Assembly (NCBI GenBank): GCA_034436375.1
Contig: DAOTVS010000151.1
Coordinates: 1 to 16,505 of the forward strand
Source: DAOTVS01 sp034436375
Lineage (GTDB): Bacteria; Chloroflexota; Anaerolineae; SpSt-313
Direction: 5' to 3'
DNA length: 16,505 bases
The translations under genes and the position numbers were made by a program. The notes beneath the pieces are model-generated. The model had not been told where the DNA came from and did not search any database. It worked only from the letters and a program-made list of their open reading frames with translations. Shown one piece after another: positions 7,635-13,928 of the stretch. Position 1 is the first letter of the stretch. The number at the start of each line of letters is the position of its first letter.

Positions 7635-7670
7635 CTATCCCCCATTCTGAGCTTATGCCCAGCGCCTCCG

Positions 7671-8831
7671 TCACATGGCGCGCATCGGCTCGGGCGTGGG
7701 CTCTTCCGCGCCTTTGTAGCCTTCGCTCAAAAAGGCGCACTCGGCCTCACGCACGGGCTCGGGGACGGCCTCGATGCCGGGCATCTGGATCGTCTTGGGC
7801 AGGAAATTCTTGGTGATGCCCAGGCTGCGGTCCGTCTTTTTGATGGACTGCATGGGGTCTTTCTCAATGCCGGTGAGGGCACGGATGCAATCAATGTTCT
7901 CGGGAATGGCAATAGCCTCGTTATCGACCTGGTAGGTCAGGTAGAGGTCCGTCTGATCGGCAGCCAGGGCATCCTCCCAGACGGCCACCTCCCACATATC
8001 ATGGCGCGGGCGCTTGAGGTCGCGCATGAGCTCAATGATCGAGTTGAGCGCGACCAGGCCATCGGAGGCCTGCACAAAGCTGATGCGCGGCGCCTCGAGG
8101 AGGGCCTGCCGCAGCTCATCGCGCGAGACGGGCCGCGTGGTCTCGACCATGGCAAAGTGGATATGGCTCAGGTTGTAAGGGCCGGCCGCGGCCATGGTGG
8201 TGATATCAAGCCCCTGAAGCACTGTCTGGGCGTCGGGACCCTGATGGCTGGGCACCTTCATCTCGGGCAAGACGGTGTTGATCATCCCGTTCTTCTGACT
8301 CTCCCAGGCATCGGTGCCGCGACGCATGAGTACGGCCCGGATGCGCTTGACCCAGCCTTTCTTGAGCAAGGCGCTGCTGAGCCGGCAAAGGGCGGTGGTG
8401 TTACACGAGACCACACGCCCATAGTCGCGCCCTATGCCCTGTTCATAGTTCGCCTGGGCGCAGAAGGAATAGCCGGTCAGGTCATGTTTCTCACCCCCCT
8501 GGAAGATGGCCTTGACCCCCGCCTTTTTGTACAGGTCCATGTTCTTAGCGCCGATGCCTTTGGGTGTGCAGTCGACGACGATATCCACCTTGGACAGCAA
8601 GTCCTCGAGGGTGCCCATAATGGGCAGATTCGCCGCCTTCATGTCGGCCATCTTGTCGGGCAGCGAAGCATAGAGCGGATAGCCTAGCTCGGCTGCAACC
8701 CGAATGCGATAGTCGAACATGACATCTGACACACCGACCAGCTTCATATCATTCTGCAGGGTGACCGCGTCGGCCACACGCTTGCCGATCACCCCATAAC
8801 CATTGACAGCGACCCGGACTGGACTTTGCAT
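7671..8831 (-). CDS. gap2: Type II (archaeal-type) glyceraldehyde-3-phosphate dehydrogenase
   Basis: This 386-residue protein is the archaeal class of GAPDH (EC 1.2.1.59), which oxidises glyceraldehyde-3-phosphate to 1,3-bisphosphoglycerate with NAD(P)+. The Rossmann motif NGYGVIGKR is at residues 10-18. The segments VVDCTPKGIGAKN and KAIFQGGEKHDL are typical of archaeal enzymes. The catalytic cysteine is Cys143 in SCNTTALCR. The usual archaeal protein ends soon after the KTDRSLGI helix; here roughly 45 more residues follow, ending EEPTPEPMRAM. The ATG at 8831 has GGAGG eight bases upstream; an in-frame ATG five codons earlier (8846) overlaps that site. It is the first gene of the minus-strand group and is divergent from the tungstate transport operon. 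Acquisition from archaea is an inference from the family. Confidence 0.93.
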   Translation of the reverse strand: MQSPVRVAVNGYGVIGKRVADAVTLQNDMKLVGVSDVMFDYRIRVAAELGYPLYASLPDKMADMKAANLPIMGTLEDLLSKVDIVVDCTPKGIGAKNMDLYKKAGVKAIFQGGEKHDLTGYSFCAQANYEQGIGRDYGRVVSCNTTALCRLSSALLKKGWVKRIRAVLMRRGTDAWESQKNGMINTVLPEMKVPSHQGPDAQTVLQGLDITTMAAAGPYNLSHIHFAMVETTRPVSRDELRQALLEAPRISFVQASDGLVALNSIIELMRDLKRPRHDMWEVAVWEDALAADQTDLYLTYQVDNEAIAIPENIDCIRALTGIEKDPMQSIKKTDRSLGITKNFLPKTIQMPGIEAVPEPVREAECAFLSEGYKGAEEPTPEPMRAM

Positions 8832-8979
8832 GGGAATCGCCTCCATCTGCAGTGATCTGGGCAGGAGCGAGCAAGACACGTGCCGCGGGGGAATCGTAGC
8901 AGGCAGTATCGGCTGTGCGGTTCCCTCGCCCACTGCCTCGCTGGCATGGAAAGCCGGCAGCGTACGTGCCGAGTGCTAT

Positions 8980-9008
8980 TTGCGCTGATCCCCCCATTGA
9001 TGTATTCT
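8980..9008 (+). promoter_or_regulatory. Putative promoter of the tup operon
   Basis: TTGCGC (8980-8985) and TATTCT (9003-9008) are spaced by 17 bp and resemble sigma-70 -35 and -10 boxes (three and four of six consensus bases). The predicted transcription start at about 9015 lies just upstream of the 5' strand of the putative riboswitch P1 stem at 9024. That position fits a leader that begins with the aptamer. Together with the leader it explains the 413-bp gene-free stretch between the GAPDH start and tupB. Confidence 0.42.
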
Positions 9009-9023
9009 GTTGATGGGATAAAC

Positions 9024-9150
9024 CCGTCTCTCCGAGCCGAGTGACCCAACGGCGCCAGAAAAAGCCCATGGTCGCCCGGACGGCGCCCCGAAAGGGGCCA
9101 AAGGTATGGTTGGAAACGCCCATGCCCCCCGCATTTGGAAAGGAGAACGG
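9024..9150 (+). ncRNA. Molybdenum/tungsten cofactor (Moco-type) riboswitch aptamer
   Basis: The leader of the tungstate transporter genes is highly structured. A closing stem P1 pairs 9024-9033 with 9142-9150 (nine pairs, one bulged C). The segment 9126-9145 ends in CGCATTTGGAAAGG, preceded by a C-run. It closely matches the conserved 3' portion of the Moco RNA as recalled from the E. coli moaA leader (CCTCCCGTATCTGGAAAGG). The 5' side contains GTGAC followed by purine-rich and GCCCGG-type segments in a similar order. An internal hairpin GCCCC-GAAA-GGGGC (9085-9098) ends in a GNRA tetraloop, and TATGG follows shortly after, resembling a tetraloop receptor. Moco RNAs sense molybdenum cofactor and a proposed variant senses tungsten cofactor; both control cofactor synthesis and metal import genes. 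The stop-free frame through this region is not coding. Confidence 0.75.
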
Positions 9151-9182
9151 CGTTAATGCGCCAGCCAGCCGTGGCGTGCGTT

Positions 9183-9228
9183 GCGGCCGGCCTCCGATTC
9201 ATGTTGGGGGTCGGCCGTCTTTGTTTTG
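9183..9228 (+). terminator. Intrinsic terminator of the riboswitch expression platform
   Basis: Arms 9183-9195 and 9206-9218 form a 13-bp stem (three G-U pairs) with a 10-base loop, followed by CTTTGTTTTG at 9219-9228. It lies between the aptamer and the tupB ribosome binding site, where an attenuator belongs. The 5' arm (9186-9195) can instead pair with 9142-9151, the 3' strand of aptamer P1, with eight of ten pairs. That gives mutually exclusive aptamer-plus-terminator and antiterminator states. The arrangement predicts that cofactor binding switches transcription off. Confidence 0.78.
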
Positions 9229-9230
9229 CC

Positions 9231-9236
9231 GGGAGG
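9231..9236 (+). promoter_or_regulatory. Ribosome binding site of tupB
   Basis: GGGAGG lies three bases after the terminator T-run and is the only strong Shine-Dalgarno sequence near the conserved TupB N-terminus. Start codons at normal spacing would lie around 9242-9248. In the tupB frame the codons there are CCT, ACG and CAG, which points to ACG (9245) or, further on, CTG (9254) as the start. Confidence 0.6.
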
Positions 9237-9244
9237 ATACCCCT

Positions 9245-9955
9245 ACGCAGACCCTGGTTTCTGCTGCTCGCCATGCACTGCGCCTGCTCCTGAGCGGCGA
9301 CCCCGCCATGTTCGAGATCGTCTGGCTCTCGCTGCGTGTCAGCGCGCTGGCGATCATATTTGCTGGCCTGTTGGGGATTCCCCTGGGCAGCTGGTTGGGC
9401 TTGAAACGCTTCGTTGGCCGGCGGCTCATCGTCGCCCTACTCTACACCGGCATGGGCTTTCCGCCCGTGGTGGTCGGCCTCTTTGTCTACCTGTTGCTCT
9501 CCCGCAATGGTGTGCTGGGCAGCCTGGGCTGGCCCTGGCTACCACACCTCTTCACCCCTGCAGCCATGGTCATCGGCCAGGTCATCATTGCTACGCCGTT
9601 GATCTCCGGGTTCACCATGGTAGCCGTGATGAGCGTTGATTCCAACCTGCGCCTGCAGCTGATTTCCCTTGGCGCCACACCCTGGCAGGCGACACGGGCT
9701 GTGCTGAGTGAGGCGCGGGTGGGGGTTATCGTGTCGATGGTCGCTGGCTTTGGCAGTGTGATTTCCGAGGTGGGCGCCGTGATGCTGCTGGGCGGCAATA
9801 TCGAGGGCTCGACTCGGGTCATGACCACCGCCATAGTCCTGGAGACGAGCAAAGGGAACTTCGATCTAGCGCTGGCCATGGGCATGGTCCTTTTAGCCCT
9901 GACCTTTGCGGTCAATGTCGTGGTCCTGTGCCTGCAAGGGAAAGCATTTGACTGA
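9245..9955 (+). CDS. tupB: Tungstate ABC transporter permease TupB
   Basis: This membrane permease forms the channel of the tungstate importer. The sequence LRLLLSGDP then MFEIVWLSLRVSALAIIFAG is the typical TupB N-terminus. The conserved segment SEVGAVMLLGGNIEGSTRVM, followed by TTAIVLETSKG, is the cytoplasmic loop that docks on the ATPase. About five hydrophobic spans are visible. The frame is open far upstream, but that part encodes the riboswitch and terminator, so the protein must start after 9228. The start is uncertain: an ACG at 9245, eight bases after GGGAGG, gives a 236-residue protein of family-typical length. Alternatives are CTG 9254 (possible), and ATG 9308, which would remove the conserved LLLSGDP and has no ribosome binding site. 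Its TGA overlaps the tupC ATG by one base (TGATG), so the two are translationally coupled. Confidence 0.9.
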   Translation, partial: TQTLVSAARHALRLLLSGDPAMFEIVWLSLRVSALAIIFAGLLGIPLGSWLGLKRFVGRRLIVALLYTGMGFPPVVVGLFVYLLLSRNGVLGSLGWPWLPHLFTPAAMVIGQVIIATPLISGFTMVAVMSVDSNLRLQLISLGATPWQATRAVLSEARVGVIVSMVAGFGSVISEVGAVMLLGGNIEGSTRVMTTAIVLETSKGNFDLALAMGMVLLALTFAVNVVVLCLQGKAFD

Positions 9956-10686
9956 TGGCCGATTTCATCTATCAGGTGGAAAACCTGGTCAAGTCGTACA
10001 ATGGCCGCCAGGTCGTCAGCGTGCCGGCCCTCGACGTGCGGCGCGGCGAGATCCTGGGTCTGGTCGGGCCGAGCGGGGCCGGCAAGAGCACACTGTTACG
10101 CCTGCTCGACTTTTTGGAGGCGCCCAGCGGTGGACGCATTGCCTTTGCCGGCCATTGGTTTGCCTCGCCGGCCGAGATACCCCTTACCCTGCGCCGCCGC
10201 GCTGTGCTCGTCTTTCAGCGGCCTGTCCTGCTCTCTGCAAGCATCTTTGAGAACGTGGCCTATGGCCTGCGCATTCGTGGCCAGCGCGATGTGCGGCCAC
10301 TCGTCCAAGCGGTGTTGGCCCGCGTCGGCCTGTTGCCTCTGCAAGATGCGCCCAGCCGCACCCTTTCGGGGGGTGAGCTGCAGCGGGTAGCCCTGGCGCG
10401 CGCCCTGGTGGTCGAGCCGGAGGTGCTTCTGCTCGATGAGCCAACTGCCAACCTGGACCCGGCTCACGTCAAGGCCATCGAGGCTATCATCCGGGAGGCG
10501 AACGAGACGGCTGGGACGACGGTGGTCATCGTCACTCACAATATCTTTCAGGCCCGCCGGCTGGCGCAACGCGTCGGCTTGCTCGTTGGGGGCCGCCTGG
10601 TGGAGGTCGCCCCAACCCGGGCGTTCTTTGAGGCGCCGCAGACCGAGGAGGCAAGCGCCTTTGTCCGTGGCGACATGATCTATTGA
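9955..10686 (+). CDS. tupC: Tungstate ABC transporter ATP-binding protein TupC
   Basis: This cytoplasmic 243-residue ATPase drives the tungstate importer. Walker A is GPSGAGKST (residues 38-46), the Q-loop VFQRP (86-90), the ABC signature LSGGELQR (137-144), Walker B LLLDEP (158-163), and the H-loop His195 in VTHN. The protein is short and has no C-terminal TOBE or regulatory extension of the ModC/WtpC type, so oxyanion sensing on the ATPase itself is unlikely. Control probably lies in the RNA leader. The ATG overlaps the tupB stop (TGATG). tupA begins 34 bp downstream. The assignment to tungstate rather than another substrate rests mainly on its TupB and TupA neighbours. Confidence 0.93.
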   Translation: MADFIYQVENLVKSYNGRQVVSVPALDVRRGEILGLVGPSGAGKSTLLRLLDFLEAPSGGRIAFAGHWFASPAEIPLTLRRRAVLVFQRPVLLSASIFENVAYGLRIRGQRDVRPLVQAVLARVGLLPLQDAPSRTLSGGELQRVALARALVVEPEVLLLDEPTANLDPAHVKAIEAIIREANETAGTTVVIVTHNIFQARRLAQRVGLLVGGRLVEVAPTRAFFEAPQTEEASAFVRGDMIY

Positions 10687-10719
10687 GTGTGCTCGCCAAG
10701 CATACAACAAAGGGGAACT

Positions 10720-11625
10720 ATGACTACCAGAGGACCTCGCACTTTGTTCGTGCTCGTTGCGCTTTTGGCCGCTGGCTGCACGGCCACGCCAGCCCCCACA
10801 ACGGCGCCCGCCGCCAAAACGGCAGCGATGGCAGCCCCGACGGCCACTCTGGTCGCGCGCCAAGCCGGCCACCTCATTCTTTCCACGACGACCAGCACCT
10901 ACGATTCGGGCCTGCTCGATTACCTGCTGCCCGACTTTGAAAAGGCCAACCACTGTAAGGTCGACGTGGTGTCGGTCGGTACAGGCCAGGCGATCCAGAT
11001 TGGCCGCGACGGTAACTGCGATGTGGTGCTGGTACACGCCCGCGCCCTGGAAGACAAGTTCGTGGCCGACGGCTTTGGCATCAACCGCCTCGACGTCATG
11101 TACAACGACTTTGTCATCTTGGGGCCGGCCAGTGACCCCGCCGGCATCAAGGGCATGAAGGATGGCGCCAGCGCTCTCAAAAAGATCGCGGATGCGCGGG
11201 CCAAGTTCATCTCCCGTGGCGACGGATCGGGCACTGAAGTCAAGGAGAAGGAACTCTGGGCCAAGGCAGGCATTAAGCCCAGCGGTGACTGGTATGTCTC
11301 ATCCGGTCAGGGTATGGGCGCCGTCTTGAACATGGCCAACGAGCAACAGGCCTACACCCTTTCCGACCGGGGGACCTACCTGGCGCAGAAGGATAAGCTC
11401 GATCTGGGCATCCTGGTCGAGGGTGATAAGGCTATGTTCAATCCCTATGGGGTCATTGCCGTCAACCCGGCCAAGTACCCATCCGTGAATGCCGACCTGG
11501 CAGCCAGGTTCCAGGCATGGATCACTTCGGTAGAGACGCAGAAAAAGATTGCCGACTTTGGCAAAGCGCAGTTCGGCCAGCCGCTCTTCTTCCCCGATTC
11601 CAAGGCCTGGCACGACGCGCAGTAA
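10720..11625 (+). CDS. tupA: Tungstate-binding lipoprotein TupA
   Basis: This is the extracellular substrate-binding protein of the importer. The 301-residue product starts with a lipoprotein signal: positive MTTRGPR, a hydrophobic stretch, and a lipobox ending Ala-Ala-Gly-Cys20. A Thr/Ala/Pro-rich tether (21-45) follows. The mature part opens with ILSTTTSTYDSGLLDYLLP; TTTS (56-59) is the hallmark oxyanion-binding loop of TupA. SRGDGSGTE (165-173) is the second binding segment. Family knowledge says TupA prefers tungstate strongly over molybdate. The ATG at 10720 has AGGGGA about five bases upstream; a GTG eleven codons earlier lacks a site. The gene order B-C-A puts the binding protein last. 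The lipid anchor and tether suit a cell without a freely diffusing periplasmic binding protein. Confidence 0.95.
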   Translation: MTTRGPRTLFVLVALLAAGCTATPAPTTAPAAKTAAMAAPTATLVARQAGHLILSTTTSTYDSGLLDYLLPDFEKANHCKVDVVSVGTGQAIQIGRDGNCDVVLVHARALEDKFVADGFGINRLDVMYNDFVILGPASDPAGIKGMKDGASALKKIADARAKFISRGDGSGTEVKEKELWAKAGIKPSGDWYVSSGQGMGAVLNMANEQQAYTLSDRGTYLAQKDKLDLGILVEGDKAMFNPYGVIAVNPAKYPSVNADLAARFQAWITSVETQKKIADFGKAQFGQPLFFPDSKAWHDAQ

Positions 11626-11626
11626 T

Positions 11627-11693
11627 GTAACAGGCGCTTATCCGAAAAGCCATGGTACAATCGGCAAGGACTTGGCGGACAGGTGCCTGTTAC
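11627..11693 (+). promoter_or_regulatory. Inverted repeat enclosing a possible promoter between tupA and the ECF genes
   Basis: GTAACAGGCGC (11627-11637) and GTGCCTGTTAC (11683-11693) are reverse complements at 10 of 11 positions, with 45 bp between. Inside, TGGTACAAT (11653-11661) is an extended -10-like box; no good -35 is present. The repeat could be a terminator-like structure after tupA or an operator flanking the promoter of the ECF operon. No regulator can be named. Confidence 0.35.
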
Positions 11694-11763
11694 GAGCCAC
11701 GGCAACCTGGCGTTTCACGGCTTACAGGCCTCACGTTGTACAAGGCATGGAGAAGGTGCGCGC

Positions 11764-13212
11764 ATGTTGGTGGTAGAGGGGCTCGGTGTGCGGCTGGGCC
11801 AGGTCGAGGCCCTGGCAGATGTGTCGTTTGGCCTGCAGGCGGGGGAGATCGTGCTTGTGACGGGTCCCTCGGGCTGCGGCAAAAGCACGCTGGCGCGCTG
11901 CCTGAACGGGCTGATCCCCCACCATTCGCAGGCGACGATGGCCGGGCAGGTGCGGGTAGATGGGGTGGATACCCGCGACAGCGATGTGCCCGCGCTGGCG
12001 GCCCGGGTGGGCGTGGTGGCGCAGCACCCGGATACGCAGCTTTTCAACCTGACAGTGGAGGATGATGTGGCCTTTGGCCCGCGCCAGCTGGGCCTGGACG
12101 CGGAAGAGGTGAGCCGGCGCGTGGCCTGGGCCCTGGCGGCGCTGCAACTGCAGGACCTGGCCCGGCGGGCCCCCACAGAACTCTCGGCGGGCGAAAAGCA
12201 GCGGTTGGCGATTGCCTCTGCGCTTGCCCTGCAGCCTCGCTACCTGGTGCTCGATGAGCCCACGGCCAACCTCGACCACAGCGCTGCTCGCGCCCTGGCA
12301 CAGACGTTGAGCCGGCTGGCCCAGGAACAGGGCATGGGTATCCTGGTGTTGGAGCACCGGCTCGGCGAGCTGAGCGGGCCGGCGGCGCGGCTGCTGGTCA
12401 TGGACCGGGGGCGCATCGTGGCCACAGGCGCGCCGCAAGCACTAATCACGGCCGGGGATGGCCCTTTGCACCGCCTGGGCATCGCCGGGCCCACGGCCGA
12501 GCCGGAGGCCGATTGGGCAAAGCTGATGGCCCCAACCGCCATGCCCCAGCCCAAGGGACCCCCCTTTCTGGAGTTACGCGGGGTTGAAGCCGGCTATGGC
12601 CGGCAGGCTGTGCTGCGCGGCGTGGATGCGGCCCTTTACCGCGGCGAAATCGCCGCCCTGGTAGGTCCCAATGGCGCCGGCAAGAGCACGCTGGCGCGCA
12701 TCATGGCCGGGCTGCACCGCCCCTGGCGGGGTGAGCTACGGCTGGGCGGGCTAAAACGGCGGCCGCGGCCCGGCAGTGAGGTTACGTTGCTCATGGAATC
12801 GCCGGATGAGCAGCTCTTTGCTCCCACGGTAGCCGAGGAGATCGCTTTCGGCCCGCGCCTGCGGGGCCTGGACGCGACGGAGGCCTGTGCGGAAGCCCTA
12901 CAGGCGGCAGGGCTGGCCGACCTGCGTGCGCGCCCGCCGCATACGCTCAGCCTGGGCCAGCGCCAGCGTACGGTGCTCGCAGCGCTCCTGGCGCTGCGGC
13001 CCGAGCTGCTGATCCTCGATGAGCCAACGCTGGGGCAGGACTGGGGCCACCTGAGCCGGCTGATGGTTCTGGTGCGGCATCTGAACGAGCGTGGAATGAC
13101 GGTGCTCATGATCACTCATGACGCCCGGCTGGTGCAGCGCTATGCCCGGCGGATTCTGCTGCTGGAACAGGGTCGGATTACCGCCGATGGGGTGACTGCA
13201 CAGCAGGAATAG
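11764..13212 (+). CDS. ECF transporter ATPase, fused EcfA1-EcfA2 (double NBD)
   Basis: This 482-residue protein carries two ABC ATPase domains in tandem and energises an energy-coupling-factor (vitamin/metal) importer. NBD1 has Walker A GPSGCGKST (34-42), QHPDTQLFNLTVEDDVAFGP as the typical ECF Q-loop region, LSAGEKQR (140-147) and LVLDEPT (161-167). NBD2 has GPNGAGKST (301-309), LSLGQRQR (395-402), LLILDEPT (415-422) and THD. In NBD2 the Q-loop glutamine is replaced by Glu345 (LLMESPDEQLF). Because both halves are in one chain, the ATPase dimer is intramolecular. The ATG at 11764 has GGAGAAGG seven bases upstream; an open frame extends 27 codons further but looks non-coding. The S component and EcfT follow on the same strand, forming a complete transporter operon. 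Confidence 0.93.
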   Translation: MLVVEGLGVRLGQVEALADVSFGLQAGEIVLVTGPSGCGKSTLARCLNGLIPHHSQATMAGQVRVDGVDTRDSDVPALAARVGVVAQHPDTQLFNLTVEDDVAFGPRQLGLDAEEVSRRVAWALAALQLQDLARRAPTELSAGEKQRLAIASALALQPRYLVLDEPTANLDHSAARALAQTLSRLAQEQGMGILVLEHRLGELSGPAARLLVMDRGRIVATGAPQALITAGDGPLHRLGIAGPTAEPEADWAKLMAPTAMPQPKGPPFLELRGVEAGYGRQAVLRGVDAALYRGEIAALVGPNGAGKSTLARIMAGLHRPWRGELRLGGLKRRPRPGSEVTLLMESPDEQLFAPTVAEEIAFGPRLRGLDATEACAEALQAAGLADLRARPPHTLSLGQRQRTVLAALLALRPELLILDEPTLGQDWGHLSRLMVLVRHLNERGMTVLMITHDARLVQRYARRILLLEQGRITADGVTAQQE

Positions 13213-13223
13213 GGCCAAGAAGC

Positions 13224-13270
13224 GAAAGGGGGGTATGTGTAAATACAGCCTTGTGTGATATTTCCCTTTC
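13224..13270 (+). repeat. Hairpin in the leader of the S-component gene
   Basis: GAAAGGG (13224-13230) pairs with CCCTTTC (13264-13270), extendable by two wobble pairs. The 33-base interior contains a further small GTAT/ATAC stem. It fills the gap between the ATPase stop and the S-component ribosome binding site and may act as an mRNA processing or translational control element. Confidence 0.35.
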
Positions 13271-13305
13271 ACCTGCTCATCCTTTTCCTGCCAATGGAGG
13301 GGGAT

Positions 13306-13914
13306 ATGGCCGCTGGGAAATCGCAATCCACGTATTTTACTACCCGTGACCTGGTATTCATCGCGGTCTTTGCTGCGGCCTGGGGGCTGGTCGAAACCAG
13401 CCTGGGCAGTTATCTGCATGCGGCGCGCATCCCCTTCCGGGGGGCAGCGCTGACGGCCCTGGGGCTGCTGGCGGCGCTGACGGGGCGGAGCCTGGTGCCG
13501 CGGCGGGGGACTGTTTTGATGATTGGGCTGGTGACGGCGCTGCTCAAGCTGCTGAGCTTGGGCGGGGTCGTCTTGAGCCCGCTGCTGGCCATCGTGATCG
13601 AGAGCGCGCTGGCGGAATGGGCCCTCTGGCCCTGGGCGCGGCCGGGGCGCAGCGCCTTTGCCCTGGCCGGGGCCCTGGCGGAGCTGTGGACGGTGATCCA
13701 TCCCTTCCTGACCCAGGGCTTGTTGGCCGGGTCGGGGCTATTCACCGTCTACGGCTGGCTGCTGCAATCGACCGCGCAAGCGTTGCCCTGGGGCAGCAAG
13801 GTGACCGTGCTGTTGGTGGGGACTGCGATCCTGGCGCCGGCTTTGCTGGGGGCGGCGGCGGGTCTGATTGCTTGCAGCCTGGGCCGCGAGCTACAGGCGC
13901 GGCTGGCGCATTGA
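13306..13914 (+). CDS. ECF transporter S component (substrate-binding membrane protein), specificity unknown
   Basis: This 202-residue, Ala/Leu-rich membrane protein has about six hydrophobic spans and lies between the double ATPase and EcfT genes. That is the position and size of an ECF substrate-capture subunit. Distinctive conserved-looking segments are WGLVETSLGSYLHAARIPFRG, GRSLVPRRGT, and GLVTALLKLLSLGGVVLSPL followed by AIVIESALAEW. They do not match the hallmark motifs of ThiT, RibU, BioY, FolT, QueT or CbiM as remembered, so no substrate is assigned. The ATG at 13306 was chosen because GGAGGGGG lies just before it; the in-frame ATG at 13294 overlaps that site. The small gap to ecfT (14 bp) supports co-expression. 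A link to pterin or cofactor salvage is possible from the tungstate context but unsupported. Confidence 0.78.
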   Translation: MAAGKSQSTYFTTRDLVFIAVFAAAWGLVETSLGSYLHAARIPFRGAALTALGLLAALTGRSLVPRRGTVLMIGLVTALLKLLSLGGVVLSPLLAIVIESALAEWALWPWARPGRSAFALAGALAELWTVIHPFLTQGLLAGSGLFTVYGWLLQSTAQALPWGSKVTVLLVGTAILAPALLGAAAGLIACSLGRELQARLAH

Positions 13915-13928
13915 GGCGGGCGACGGGC

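Larger units (their letters stand above)
7254..7670. other. Intergenic region between GAPDH and nucleotidase genes
   Basis: This 417-bp gap holds no convincing gene: the short open frames in it are low-complexity and lack ribosome binding sites. It contains a 13-bp perfect hairpin (7601-7634) just after the GAPDH stop and a G/C-run palindrome (7430-7466). The remainder should include the promoter of the nucleotidase-reductase pair on the minus strand, but no clear -35/-10 pair was found. Confidence 0.6.

Noticed and set aside
9024..9150. Cobalamin, c-di-GMP or TPP riboswitch in the tup leader
   Set aside because: The key conserved blocks of those classes, as remembered, are absent; the 3' end and the downstream genes fit the Moco class better.
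9041..9244. N-terminal extension of tupB through the leader
   Set aside because: The extension translates the aptamer, terminator stem and U-run. It has a low-complexity basic composition and does not resemble any TupB N-terminus.
9954..11037. Long frames on both strands over tupC and tupA
   Set aside because: They are shadows of two genes with complete ABC ATPase and TupA motifs.
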